From: QHXQ01 sp036389375
GTDB lineage: Bacteria > Acidobacteriota > Blastocatellia > Pyrinomonadales > Pyrinomonadaceae
Length of the DNA: 39,793 nt
Reading direction: 5' to 3'
Assembly (NCBI GenBank): GCA_036389375.1
Contig: DASVQA010000016.1
Location: forward strand, 1-39,793
The position numbers and the translations under genes were made by a program. The notes beneath the pieces are model-generated. The model was not told the DNA's origin. It saw nothing but the letters and a program-made list of their open reading frames with translations, and searched no databases. Below are positions 19,805-27,062 of this stretch, piece after piece (position 1 is the stretch's first letter; each line of letters starts with the position of its first letter).

Positions 19805-19827
19805 ACCGGCCGCAGCGAAGCAGTTGC

Positions 19828-21468
19828 ATGCAGCATCAACGTCCCCTCTCATGGCCGTCAGCGCGTCTCTTCACGGAGGCGATCCAGTGCCCGTCCGTCT
19901 GCTTCGCGCATCCTGAATTACGCGACACGATCCCGGCCGTTGACCGACTCGGCATGCCGCTCGTCACCTCGGGCCAGTTCGCCTACGTCTACAAACTGAG
20001 ATCGCAGCGCGGCGTCTACGCGGTGCGCTGCTTTCGCGGTCATCTGGGCGACCGCGAGCAACGCTATCAGGCGATTGACGAGCACCTGCGCGCGCATCCC
20101 GTGCCCGCGCTCGCCAAGTTTGCCTACGACACGCATGGCATACTCGTCTCCGGGCACAGGTATCCGATCCTCGTGATGGAGTGGCTCGAAGGCCCCACGC
20201 TCGACGTTTATCTGGACGAGGTGGTGAAACGAAGCGACGTACTCTTGCATCTGGCGGACGAATGGGTGCATCTACTGGCGACGCTGCGCGCGGCGGGCGT
20301 CGCACATGGCGACTTGCAACACGGCAATATCATCGTCGAGCACGGTCAGTTCCGGCTCGTGGATTTTGACGGCCTGTTCGTGCCCGCGATGACGGGCTGG
20401 GCCGCGAGCGAGATCGGGCACCAGCACTATCAGCATCCCGCGCGCGATGCACATTACTTCAATGCAGACCTCGACAATTTCTCCGGCCTCGTCATCTACC
20501 TCTCGCTCATCACACTGGCCGCGCGCCCCGAACTATGGACGGAGTTTCACGACGAAAACCTGCTGTTCACCAAAGACGATTTTCTTGCGCCGGAACGTTC
20601 GAGGCTGTTCGCGCAGATCAAAGAGATCGGCGGCGAGCAGCGCGATCTGGCCGAACTGCTGGAAGCGGCGGCGCGGAACGAGGCTGAGGCTGTACCGAGC
20701 CTGTTGGACGTAAAGAGCGTCGGCGAAGAGGCCAAACTGCCGTCGTGGATGACGACACCGGCGGACATGGATGTGGTCGGGCAGACGCGTGAAGCGCCGC
20801 AGGCGGGGCCGCCGCCTGCGGCTCTGCGTGCGCCGGTGTGGGTGCGCGCACAGCCGCAAGCCGGTTCGCGTATGCCTTCGACGCCCGGCTCGGCCGCCGT
20901 GCAAAGCGTCTTCAGCACGCCCGCGTCGTTTATCCCACCACAGACCGGCTTAAGTTCGCAGACCGACTTTCTGGACTTGAGCCAGAACGCGCTCAAGCAC
21001 GCGCGCACGTTCGCCCGCGAGCGAAAATCGTTCTTCTGGTGGTATATCGGACTCTACAATTTCCTCTACCTGATGGGCATGCCGTTCGGCTCGGCGCTCA
21101 TCTTCACCGTGCTGGTGCTCGCCGGCATCTGCCTCGTCTACGGTCTGCTGCGCGCCATACGCGAGCCACAAGCCGCGCTCCTCAACGCTGGCGCGGCGAC
21201 GGCCGCACTGCCATACGCAACGACGGGCAGCCAGCCACGCGCGCCGCAATGGAATCTGATGCCGCCCGCCACGCAGCCGAAGGCGCAGGTGTCCGTCGCC
21301 CGACCCGTCGTCGGCAATCTGACGCTCGCTATCTATCACCAGGACAACTGCGAATGGGCGCAGAAAATTCCAACAAAGAACCGCGTACAGTTCGCCTCGC
21401 CCGCCGCCGCACAGACAGCCGGTTATCGCCCCTGTCAGGTCTGCTTTCTGCCCACCCTTACCCCGTGA
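19828..21468 (+). CDS. Kinase-like membrane protein with C-terminal Ada-like zinc motif (triad kinase)
   Basis: The 546-residue protein has four parts. Residues ~40-290 are a protein-kinase-like domain: SGQFAYVYKL glycine loop, HGDLQHGN catalytic loop (D162, N167) and DFDG (D179). The usual ATP-binding lysine appears to be Arg67 (YAVRCF), so activity may be altered, although catalytic-loop residues are intact. Residues ~300-395 are a Pro/Ala-rich linker. Residues ~400-443 hold two hydrophobic helices (WWYIGLYNFLYLMGMPFGSA and the following Val/Leu stretch), placing the kinase at the membrane. Residues 496-546 carry YHQDNC...GYRPCQVC, giving H504, C508, C536 and C539 as likely zinc ligands, as in the N-terminal zinc domain of Ada and the tails of some secreted nucleases. 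The order vWA-phosphatase-kinase matches the TerY-type triad. Confidence 0.85.
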   Translation: MQHQRPLSWPSARLFTEAIQCPSVCFAHPELRDTIPAVDRLGMPLVTSGQFAYVYKLRSQRGVYAVRCFRGHLGDREQRYQAIDEHLRAHPVPALAKFAYDTHGILVSGHRYPILVMEWLEGPTLDVYLDEVVKRSDVLLHLADEWVHLLATLRAAGVAHGDLQHGNIIVEHGQFRLVDFDGLFVPAMTGWAASEIGHQHYQHPARDAHYFNADLDNFSGLVIYLSLITLAARPELWTEFHDENLLFTKDDFLAPERSRLFAQIKEIGGEQRDLAELLEAAARNEAEAVPSLLDVKSVGEEAKLPSWMTTPADMDVVGQTREAPQAGPPPAALRAPVWVRAQPQAGSRMPSTPGSAAVQSVFSTPASFIPPQTGLSSQTDFLDLSQNALKHARTFARERKSFFWWYIGLYNFLYLMGMPFGSALIFTVLVLAGICLVYGLLRAIREPQAALLNAGAATAALPYATTGSQPRAPQWNLMPPATQPKAQVSVARPVVGNLTLAIYHQDNCEWAQKIPTKNRVQFASPAAAQTAGYRPCQVCFLPTLTP

Positions 21469-21617
21469 ACAGCGCAGCTAATCAATGGCTGAAGGGAACA
21501 ATTGAAACGACACGGTTAGCATGTCGAGTTGACTAAGAGACGCGCCGCCAGCAGTGAGAATGGACGCTGAGGCTAGGTAAAATTCAACGGCGGAGTCCGA
21601 TAATGAAACTTATGTCA

Positions 21618-23000
21618 CTATGGCCGTCTTTGCTTGGACTTATTTTTACTGCGCGATTTCAAATGCCTCCAATACTCCTGTCGCTGGGTATCCCAACCTT
21701 CGGCGGCAGCTTTCGCAGTTAGTTCATCGAGCGGCACCTGCCTCGTGACGGAACGTGTTGCCAGATCGGCCAATGTCGCATCCGCCGCTGGTGAGGTGAT
21801 ATAAAGCAGACCCATCGCGTCTAGGTTCGCATTCTGGGATTGCTCATACTTGAAACCGAATACGGCGCAATCGGCGCTGCCGTAGTATTGACTAACGCCG
21901 TTAATATGGATGCTCGACAATATCTCCCCGGTATAGCTGAAGCTGAAGTGCCCACCGCCGGGATAGTTGCCGCCAAGCTTGCCGGTATTAGTACCATCTT
22001 TGAATGTAAAGGTGAGGGCGTTGAGAATATCTCCCGAGAGTCCAGCGGCGACCGTGACCGGATTATTGCTTACCTTGAAGACACCGCCATGAGGGGGCTG
22101 ATTGCTACCGCCGCTTTTATCCCCCATCCGGGCCGTCTTGGTGACGCCGCCTGGCCCTCCGCCGGCAGGATAAGCCACTTGAACCGCATCGATTCGATCC
22201 CAAGCCCAGACTGTGATCTGGCTAATCGGTTGTGTCGGCGGACTAGGCAGTTTTATAGCCCCGCTATCGTCGCATGTGCCCACCGGGTCGCTATAAATCT
22301 CGCGATCAAGATAAACACTCACCGGGTCGGGATACTTCGTGGGATCGAAATAGGGCCAAAGCTGGATGAAGTCCAGCACACCCAAAGTCATTTGCCGCAC
22401 GTAAGTATTCACCGAGCGGAAAGGCTCGCACTTGTGGTAGTTCTTCTTTGTCTTTTTGGCCATGTCTTGCTGGCCCTGTTGATAATACTTGTTACTATAT
22501 TGGGTAAAAGCACTGATGTTGTTTGTCAGCTTGGTGCTTACCGACTGCTGGTATGCTTGGTTCCAACCCCAACCTGCGCCAAACAAGACCCCGTCGCGCA
22601 ACAGGCTCAGGTTAAGATTGACGAACTGCGCAAAGAGCGGTAGCAACAATATTTCGTAGCCGGACGATTGGAAGTGCGGTAACTGCTCGTCAAAAAGACT
22701 GCTGGCGATTATCCATTGCTCTGAGATGTTAGCGAGGTCGCCGGTCTGTACCGCGCTGAGATAGTCGTTCAAAACATTATTCAACCCGCTGAGATCGTCC
22801 GTGACCTGCTGATAGACCAGTTCGTCGATCTTCTCATCGATCAGTTGTTCGACCTGCTTCTCGATCTCGGCCCACACATTTTCACCAGAATGGGGCCAAA
22901 AAATATACACAAGAGCACCAAGTATAGAGCCTACTTCCGGCACCATACCGAACCCGCCCGCGAGCGCGTTCTCCGCAGCGTTGTTCCAATCGAAGCTCAT
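21618..23000 (-). CDS. Cry-type (delta-endotoxin) pore-forming domain fused to a jacalin-like lectin domain
   Basis: ATG at 23000 follows GGGAG by a short spacer. Residues ~15-245 match Cry toxin domain I, the helical pore-forming bundle: PEVGSILGALVYIFWP, the helix-5 block LLLPLFAQFVNLNLSLLRDG with VLFGAGWGW after it (118-146), and the end-of-domain block VRQMTLGVLDFIQLWPYFDP then LDREIYSDPVG (201-241), nearly the classical Cry sequence (REMTLTVLD...LTREIYTDPV). Residues ~258-386 resemble a jacalin-like beta-prism: ISQITVWAWDRIDAVQVAY, a Gly-rich segment, then DILNALTFTFKDG. This stands where Cry domain II, also a beta-prism, would be. No domain III is evident. The last ~70 residues are unassigned and end in a basic tail (KSRSKNKSKQRRP). 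No signal peptide. At 460 residues it is shorter than three-domain toxins (about 600). Base composition is much lower in G+C than neighbours; one 60-base line at 22441-22500 counts 22 G+C. Likely acquired horizontally. Confidence 0.85.
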   Translation of the reverse strand: MSFDWNNAAENALAGGFGMVPEVGSILGALVYIFWPHSGENVWAEIEKQVEQLIDEKIDELVYQQVTDDLSGLNNVLNDYLSAVQTGDLANISEQWIIASSLFDEQLPHFQSSGYEILLLPLFAQFVNLNLSLLRDGVLFGAGWGWNQAYQQSVSTKLTNNISAFTQYSNKYYQQGQQDMAKKTKKNYHKCEPFRSVNTYVRQMTLGVLDFIQLWPYFDPTKYPDPVSVYLDREIYSDPVGTCDDSGAIKLPSPPTQPISQITVWAWDRIDAVQVAYPAGGGPGGVTKTARMGDKSGGSNQPPHGGVFKVSNNPVTVAAGLSGDILNALTFTFKDGTNTGKLGGNYPGGGHFSFSYTGEILSSIHINGVSQYYGSADCAVFGFKYEQSQNANLDAMGLLYITSPAADATLADLATRSVTRQVPLDELTAKAAAEGWDTQRQEYWRHLKSRSKNKSKQRRP

Positions 23001-23079
23001 AAATACTCCCAGCTACGTTAAACTGACTGTGGTTTGCTACTTAACTTTTTTCTGCACATGTAATTCGGCGTGCCTCACA

Positions 23080-23109
23080 AGTATATCCAGATGCTTTTAT
23101 TCCCGACAA
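23080..23109 (-). promoter_or_regulatory. Candidate promoter for the Cry-like gene
   Basis: On the minus strand TTGTCG (23109-23104) and TATACT (23085-23080) are 18 bases apart, matching consensus at four and five of six positions. It lies in the A+T-rich 205-base gap between the ABC ATPase stop and the toxin start, and would give a leader of roughly 70 bases. The gap suggests the toxin has its own promoter rather than belonging to the ABC operon. Confidence 0.4.
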
Positions 23110-23205
23110 GACCCATCTTATGCAATCCATGCGTGCCCACTCAATGCAATCAGCATCACAGGAAACGATAAGACACGCGCCATCTCGGCAGCCAACGTGC
23201 CGCAC

Positions 23206-24150
23206 TTATTCTGCGGCGGGCGGCACGCGGGCTGCTCCCGTCAGACGCAGGAATACATCTTCCAGCGTCTCCTGGCGCGGGGTTAATTCAAATACCTTGA
23301 TGCCGTGTGCGACAAGCTCCGCGTTGATGCCGGGGATGCGTTCGGTCTCAGTCTCGACGTAGAGGCGGTCTGCGCCGTTGCGGCTCACGCCGAGCGCCGG
23401 GTCGCGCGCGAGCAAGTGCTGAGCGGCTTCAATCTGATCGACGCGAAGCTGATAGACGCGCGCGGGCGTAATTAAATCCTCAATCGCACCTTCGTAGAGC
23501 AGCCGCCCTTCGTGAATGATGCCTACGCGGTCGCAAAGCTGCTCGACCTCTGCGAGCAGATGGCTTGAGAGCAGGACGGTCAGCTTTAACTCATCGCGCA
23601 GCCGACGGATCAGCCGGCGCACGTCATGTATCCCCTGCGGGTCTAACCCGTTGGTCGGCTCATCCAGCACGATCAACTCCGGCGCGGGCAGGAGCGCCTG
23701 CGCGATGCCGAGTCTCTGCCGCATGCCGTAGGAATAGACACGCACAGGTTCGTCCGCGCGTGCGCTGAGGCCGACGAGATCGAGCACCTCGTCAATCCGC
23801 TGGCTCGGCGCACCGCCCGATAAAGCCGCCAGTAGTTGCAGATTTCGCCGCCCAGAGAACCCTTCATAAAAAGCGGGCGTCTCGACGATTGCACCAACCC
23901 GCCTGCGCGCCCGCAACGGATCACGCCCAAGCTCTCGATTTAATAGACGAATCACACCTGCCGTCGGCGTTATCAGACCCAACACCATTCTGAGGGTGGT
24001 TGATTTGCCCGCGCCGTTCGGCCCCAGAAAGCCGTAGATGTTGCCGCGCTCGACGTTGAGCGACAGGTTATCTACGGCGACGCGCCGGCCGAAGCGCTTC
24101 GTCAATCCTGCGGTCTGTAACACCGTGTCCGGCATAAAAGCTCGCGGCAA
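23206..24150 (-). CDS. ABC transporter ATP-binding protein, BcrA/CcmA-type
   Basis: The protein has all ABC ATPase elements: Walker A GPNGAGKST (about residues 44-52), a variant signature YSYGMRQRLGIAQALL in place of LSGGQ, Walker B LIVLDEPTNGLDP and the switch histidine in LLSSHLLAEVEQLCDR. It belongs to the drug- and antibiotic-export type group (BcrA-like) that pairs with six-helix permeases, such as the one encoded at 24994-25845. Two starts are possible: TTG at 24150, with AGGA five bases upstream, or ATG at 24135 (309 residues) without a clear ribosome binding site. I keep the longer form because of the ribosome binding site. It is the last gene of the operon, directly after the EEP enzyme gene. 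Confidence 0.9.
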   Translation of the reverse strand: MPRAFMPDTVLQTAGLTKRFGRRVAVDNLSLNVERGNIYGFLGPNGAGKSTTLRMVLGLITPTAGVIRLLNRELGRDPLRARRRVGAIVETPAFYEGFSGRRNLQLLAALSGGAPSQRIDEVLDLVGLSARADEPVRVYSYGMRQRLGIAQALLPAPELIVLDEPTNGLDPQGIHDVRRLIRRLRDELKLTVLLSSHLLAEVEQLCDRVGIIHEGRLLYEGAIEDLITPARVYQLRVDQIEAAQHLLARDPALGVSRNGADRLYVETETERIPGINAELVAHGIKVFELTPRQETLEDVFLRLTGAARVPPAAE

Positions 24151-24164
24151 CTAAGTCCTGTCTG

Positions 24165-24992
24165 TCACAACGCCGCTTCGACCAGTAGCGGCCAATGATC
24201 CATGCGCCCGACGGCCGCCGCGCGTAAGACTTCGGCGCGGCGCAGGCGCACGCCTTCCGGCGCGCCGAAGATGTAATCAATGCGCCGGTCGTTGATGGCC
24301 GTGTCGCCGGCCGTGCGCCCCAGATCACGAAAGTAGCGCGACAGGTAGCTGTAGGATTCGCTGTCGTGTTGCAGGTTGTCCGTGTAGAGGTTCGTTTCGT
24401 TGCGCGCGCCGAGTTCAAAGTTGAAATCGCCGGCAATGAAGGCGGTCGCAGATGGCGTGTGGCTACGCGTCCAATCAACGACGGCCTCGGTGTAAGCCCT
24501 GCGCCGCGCGGCGTTGAAGGCGTCGGCGTGCGCGCTGACGAGCAGCACTTCGGGTGCGTCCGGCCGCACGCGAAACGTAGCGCCGAGGGCGTAGCGGGCC
24601 CCGACCGCAAAGGGCGTGAAGCGCGCACCCTTGTCTTTGACCAGCACGGCCTCGCAGCGGTCGCTCTGCCCTGCTTGCGCGACCGCGCCCTGATAGCGTC
24701 CATGCAGTAGCCCTAACAGTGTGTTCAACTGCGCCGCGCCCGTCAGTTCCTGTAAGGCGACGGCGTCCGGCTCCGCGCGCAGGATGGTCTCGGCGACTGC
24801 CGGCAAATCTTTCGTGTGCGCGCGCGTGTCATCTTCCAACTCGGCGTAACCGATGTTCCACGTCAGCAGGCGCAAGGGCACGCCGGCCGGCGTCTGCGCG
24901 GCGAGCAGTTCGCGCTCGCGTACAGGCGCGAAACGGAGCGCGCACGCGATGAACAGAGCGCACAATAGCGCGAGGATGAGTTTCGCCCACAT
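24165..24992 (-). CDS. Exported endonuclease/exonuclease/phosphatase (EEP) family enzyme
   Basis: The 275-residue protein starts with a signal peptide or N-terminal anchor (KLILALLCALFIACALRFA) followed by the DNase I-like EEP fold: LTWNIGY (metal/phosphate Asn), LQELTG (metal-binding Glu), GDFNF (catalytic Asp and Asn), RRIDYIF and the terminal MDHWPLLVE with the catalytic Asp-His pair. All key residues are present, so it should be an active metal-dependent phosphodiesterase or phosphatase acting outside the cytoplasm; substrate (DNA, phospholipid or other) is unknown. ATG at 24992 lies one base after the permease stop (TGAGATG), which fixes this start over longer upstream readings that would overlap the permease and lack a signal peptide. 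Its place between the permease and ATPase genes of one transporter is unusual. Confidence 0.85.
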   Translation of the reverse strand: MWAKLILALLCALFIACALRFAPVRERELLAAQTPAGVPLRLLTWNIGYAELEDDTRAHTKDLPAVAETILRAEPDAVALQELTGAAQLNTLLGLLHGRYQGAVAQAGQSDRCEAVLVKDKGARFTPFAVGARYALGATFRVRPDAPEVLLVSAHADAFNAARRRAYTEAVVDWTRSHTPSATAFIAGDFNFELGARNETNLYTDNLQHDSESYSYLSRYFRDLGRTAGDTAINDRRIDYIFGAPEGVRLRRAEVLRAAAVGRMDHWPLLVEAAL

Positions 24993-24993
24993 C

Positions 24994-25845
24994 TCAGGTG
25001 TTGATGTCCTTGCGCTCGAAGATGAGGACGGCGGCGAGCAACAGCCCGGTCGTGTAAGCGCCGCAGATCGAGGCGTAGTGCCAGCAACTCTGCCACGGAA
25101 TGTCGGGCTTGAACACATCGCGCCAGAAATCCATGTCGGTCGTGAAGAAGTAGGGGCGCAGGTGCTCGAAGAACTCTACGCGCCCGACGATGTAGAGCGT
25201 CAGGTAAACGGCGATGGTCGTCACAACCGCCTGCACGGGTGAGTCGAAGATGACGGAACAGAGCAGCGCGAGTGCGGCGATGACGAGGAGCGCCCAAGTG
25301 CCCGTGAGCGCCGCGTAGGCGAAACGCCAGAGCGCCTCGTCGCGCATGATCCGGCCGGGCGCGTCCACCAGATTGAGCGGGCCCGGATAGAGTTCCAAGT
25401 TGCCCCAACCGACGAAGACAAGCCCGACCAGCAGGTTCAAGCCGATGAAGAAGCCGAGCAGCAGCGCCGCGTGCAGCGCCGTCACCAGAAACTTTGCCAG
25501 CACGAGCGAAGCGCGGGCGACAGGGCGCGTCAGGAGCATGCGCAGAGTGCCCGTGCGCGCTTCGCCTGCGACCTGCGCGCCCGCGCTCATGGCGACGAAC
25601 ACAGGCAGCAACAGCGTGAAGGAGAACAGCACGGAGTAGAGCGCGAAGGTCAGCCCGTTGAAATACTGTTTCGACTCGTAAGTATATTTGAACTGCTCAA
25701 CCGCTTGCCCGCCCGCCTTCCGCGCCGCGTAGGTATAGAACCCCCACAGCATCAGCGCCACAAAACCGACGAGCGCGACGAACGACAGGTAAAAGCTTTT
25801 GGCCCGGACTAACTTGACGAGTTCAATGCGCAATAGCGTAAACAT
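24994..25845 (-). CDS. ABC-2-type transporter permease
   Basis: The 283-residue protein has about six membrane helices with the first after a short LVKLVRAKSFY cytoplasmic segment, a large loop after helix 1 and a GEARTGTLRMLLTRPVARAS segment after helix 2, typical of ABC-2-type permeases (the coupling region that contacts the ATPase). The start is ATG at 25845 because GGAGG lies about nine bases upstream; a longer reading to 25899 has no such signal and adds a non-membrane, Arg-rich leader. It forms an exporter with the ATPase encoded two genes downstream. Substrate unknown; relatives export antibiotics, peptides or lipids. Confidence 0.85.
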   Translation of the reverse strand: MFTLLRIELVKLVRAKSFYLSFVALVGFVALMLWGFYTYAARKAGGQAVEQFKYTYESKQYFNGLTFALYSVLFSFTLLLPVFVAMSAGAQVAGEARTGTLRMLLTRPVARASLVLAKFLVTALHAALLLGFFIGLNLLVGLVFVGWGNLELYPGPLNLVDAPGRIMRDEALWRFAYAALTGTWALLVIAALALLCSVIFDSPVQAVVTTIAVYLTLYIVGRVEFFEHLRPYFFTTDMDFWRDVFKPDIPWQSCWHYASICGAYTTGLLLAAVLIFERKDINT

Positions 25846-25886
25846 GCTCGCTTGCCTCCGCCCCCTCGTGCTGTGCGGCCAGATTG

Positions 25887-25899
25887 TTGCTATTAGCAA
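25887..25899. promoter_or_regulatory. Short palindrome upstream of the ABC operon
   Basis: TTGCT and AGCAA arms flank three bases, about 40 bases before the permease start. It could be an operator for a local regulator, but no regulator gene adjoins it and the length is small, so this is weak. Confidence 0.2.
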
Positions 25900-25954
25900 T
25901 GCCCCGGGCCGTCGGGTTGTCGCCGGCCCAGACTACAGACAACGAGCCACCGCG

Positions 25955-25985
25955 CACAACTGCGCAAGCCACAGGCGCAGCTGTG
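25955..25985 (-). terminator. Hairpin after the CHAD gene, possible terminator
   Basis: Eleven-base arms (25985-25975 and 25965-25955) pair with one G-U wobble when read on the minus strand, with a nine-base loop, about 30 bases past the CHAD stop. No T run follows, so it may be a stabilising or Rho-associated structure rather than an intrinsic terminator. Confidence 0.3.
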
Positions 25986-26014
25986 ACTACCAACGGCGGC
26001 CCGCAGGCTGTAAG

Positions 26015-27061
26015 TTAAACAGATACGTCCGGGTTGGTGGTTGGAGAGGCGGCTGACAGGCTGACGGGCAGCGGCGTAGATTCTACCGGCGCGAGGTCGG
26101 CGCGGACTCTGGCGTTGAAGTTCGTCTCCGTCCAGTCGGCCCAACGAGCGAGGGCGGCGCGGTAGTGCTTCACGCGTTCTTTAACGAAGCGGTCGAGCAG
26201 CCAAGTGGCGGCGCGGCGCTCAGCGTGCAGGCTGGCGCGTGCTTCCGGTACGTCGTCGCCAGCACTAATGCGTTTGCCCCGCAAGCGGTCGCCCAGTTCC
26301 GCGAGCCACACATCGCAGTCGTGCAGTTCACCCAGCGATTTCTGTAACTCTGCCACCTCTGTGGCGGCCCACGTCAACTGCTCACCCCAACATGGCCCGT
26401 ACAACTCAAGCGCGTAACGCAGACGCTTGGCGGCGATGCGCAGGCGGTGTAGTCGCCGCTCGGCGTGCGGCCGGTAGAGCGCCTGGCCGTCGGCTACGAG
26501 TTCATCCAGCAGACCGAGCATGATCTCACGCCCGACGTGACGGAAAGAGCGCGCCGCCATCTCAGTGCGCTTGCGCCGCGCGCGCGCAGACGACCGACGG
26601 GTAGCCCGCGCGAGTTTATGTAGAAACTCTGCCTGTAAGGCTGCGAGCGCAGACTCTTCCAACGCAAGTGCGAGCAGAGAGCGCGCATGCTCGCGCCGTT
26701 CGCAGCGTTCCGCGATCAGGTGGCGCAAGCCCGCTTCGATGTCAGGTTCGGCCGTGCTGGCCAGTTCTTCGAGCGCGATAATGGCCACGTCTTCGTCGCG
26801 CACAGCACCGAGCGTGCGTGCGAGTTGCCGTAGGCGTTTGCGCGGCAGCCGGCCCGCGAGGTAAGGCGCGAAGTCTCGCATGGCGCTTCGCAGGCGGCGC
26901 GAGGCCACGCGCATGTCGTGGACGCCTTCCGGGTCTGACCAATCGAGCGCCGCCGCGCGCAGCGCACACATCTCCGCTAAGCGCGCGCGCAGGACGAGCG
27001 CGACCGCGACCGACGCTTCGCCCGCGCAATCCAATCCGATGATGTCGCCCGCTTTTGCCAT
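26015..27061 (-). CDS. CHAD-domain protein
   Basis: The 348-residue protein is an all-helical CHAD (conserved histidine alpha-helical domain) protein with two halves, each carrying the signature: HDMRVASRRLRSAMRDF near residue 49 and HRLRIAAKRLRYALELYG in the second half. The basic, His- and Arg-rich face binds polyphosphate in characterised members, which localise to polyphosphate granules. ATG at 27061 is one base after the exopolyphosphatase stop (TGAGATG), so the two are translationally coupled; a longer reading to 27172 would lie wholly within the previous gene. The neighbouring exopolyphosphatase and nearby PPK2 support a role in polyphosphate handling. Confidence 0.9.
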   Translation of the reverse strand: MAKAGDIIGLDCAGEASVAVALVLRARLAEMCALRAAALDWSDPEGVHDMRVASRRLRSAMRDFAPYLAGRLPRKRLRQLARTLGAVRDEDVAIIALEELASTAEPDIEAGLRHLIAERCERREHARSLLALALEESALAALQAEFLHKLARATRRSSARARRKRTEMAARSFRHVGREIMLGLLDELVADGQALYRPHAERRLHRLRIAAKRLRYALELYGPCWGEQLTWAATEVAELQKSLGELHDCDVWLAELGDRLRGKRISAGDDVPEARASLHAERRAATWLLDRFVKERVKHYRAALARWADWTETNFNARVRADLAPVESTPLPVSLSAASPTTNPDVSV

Positions 27062-27062
27062 C

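Noticed and set aside
18092..21468. A full tellurite-resistance (TerZABCDE) locus
   Set aside because: Only the vWA-phosphatase-kinase triad is present; no TerD/TerC-type genes occur in the window.
21469..21617. Terminator between the kinase and Cry-like genes
   Set aside because: I looked for a stem-loop with a T run on either strand and found none convincing.
21840..22643. Open frame of 267 codons antisense to the Cry-like gene
   Set aside because: The minus-strand product has conserved Cry blocks; the antisense reading has no recognisable features or ribosome binding site.
24165..25118. Longer form of the EEP enzyme starting inside the permease gene
   Set aside because: The extension overlaps the permease by about 125 bases, is Arg/Ser/Pro-rich and hides the signal peptide; ATG at 24992 sits one base after the permease stop.
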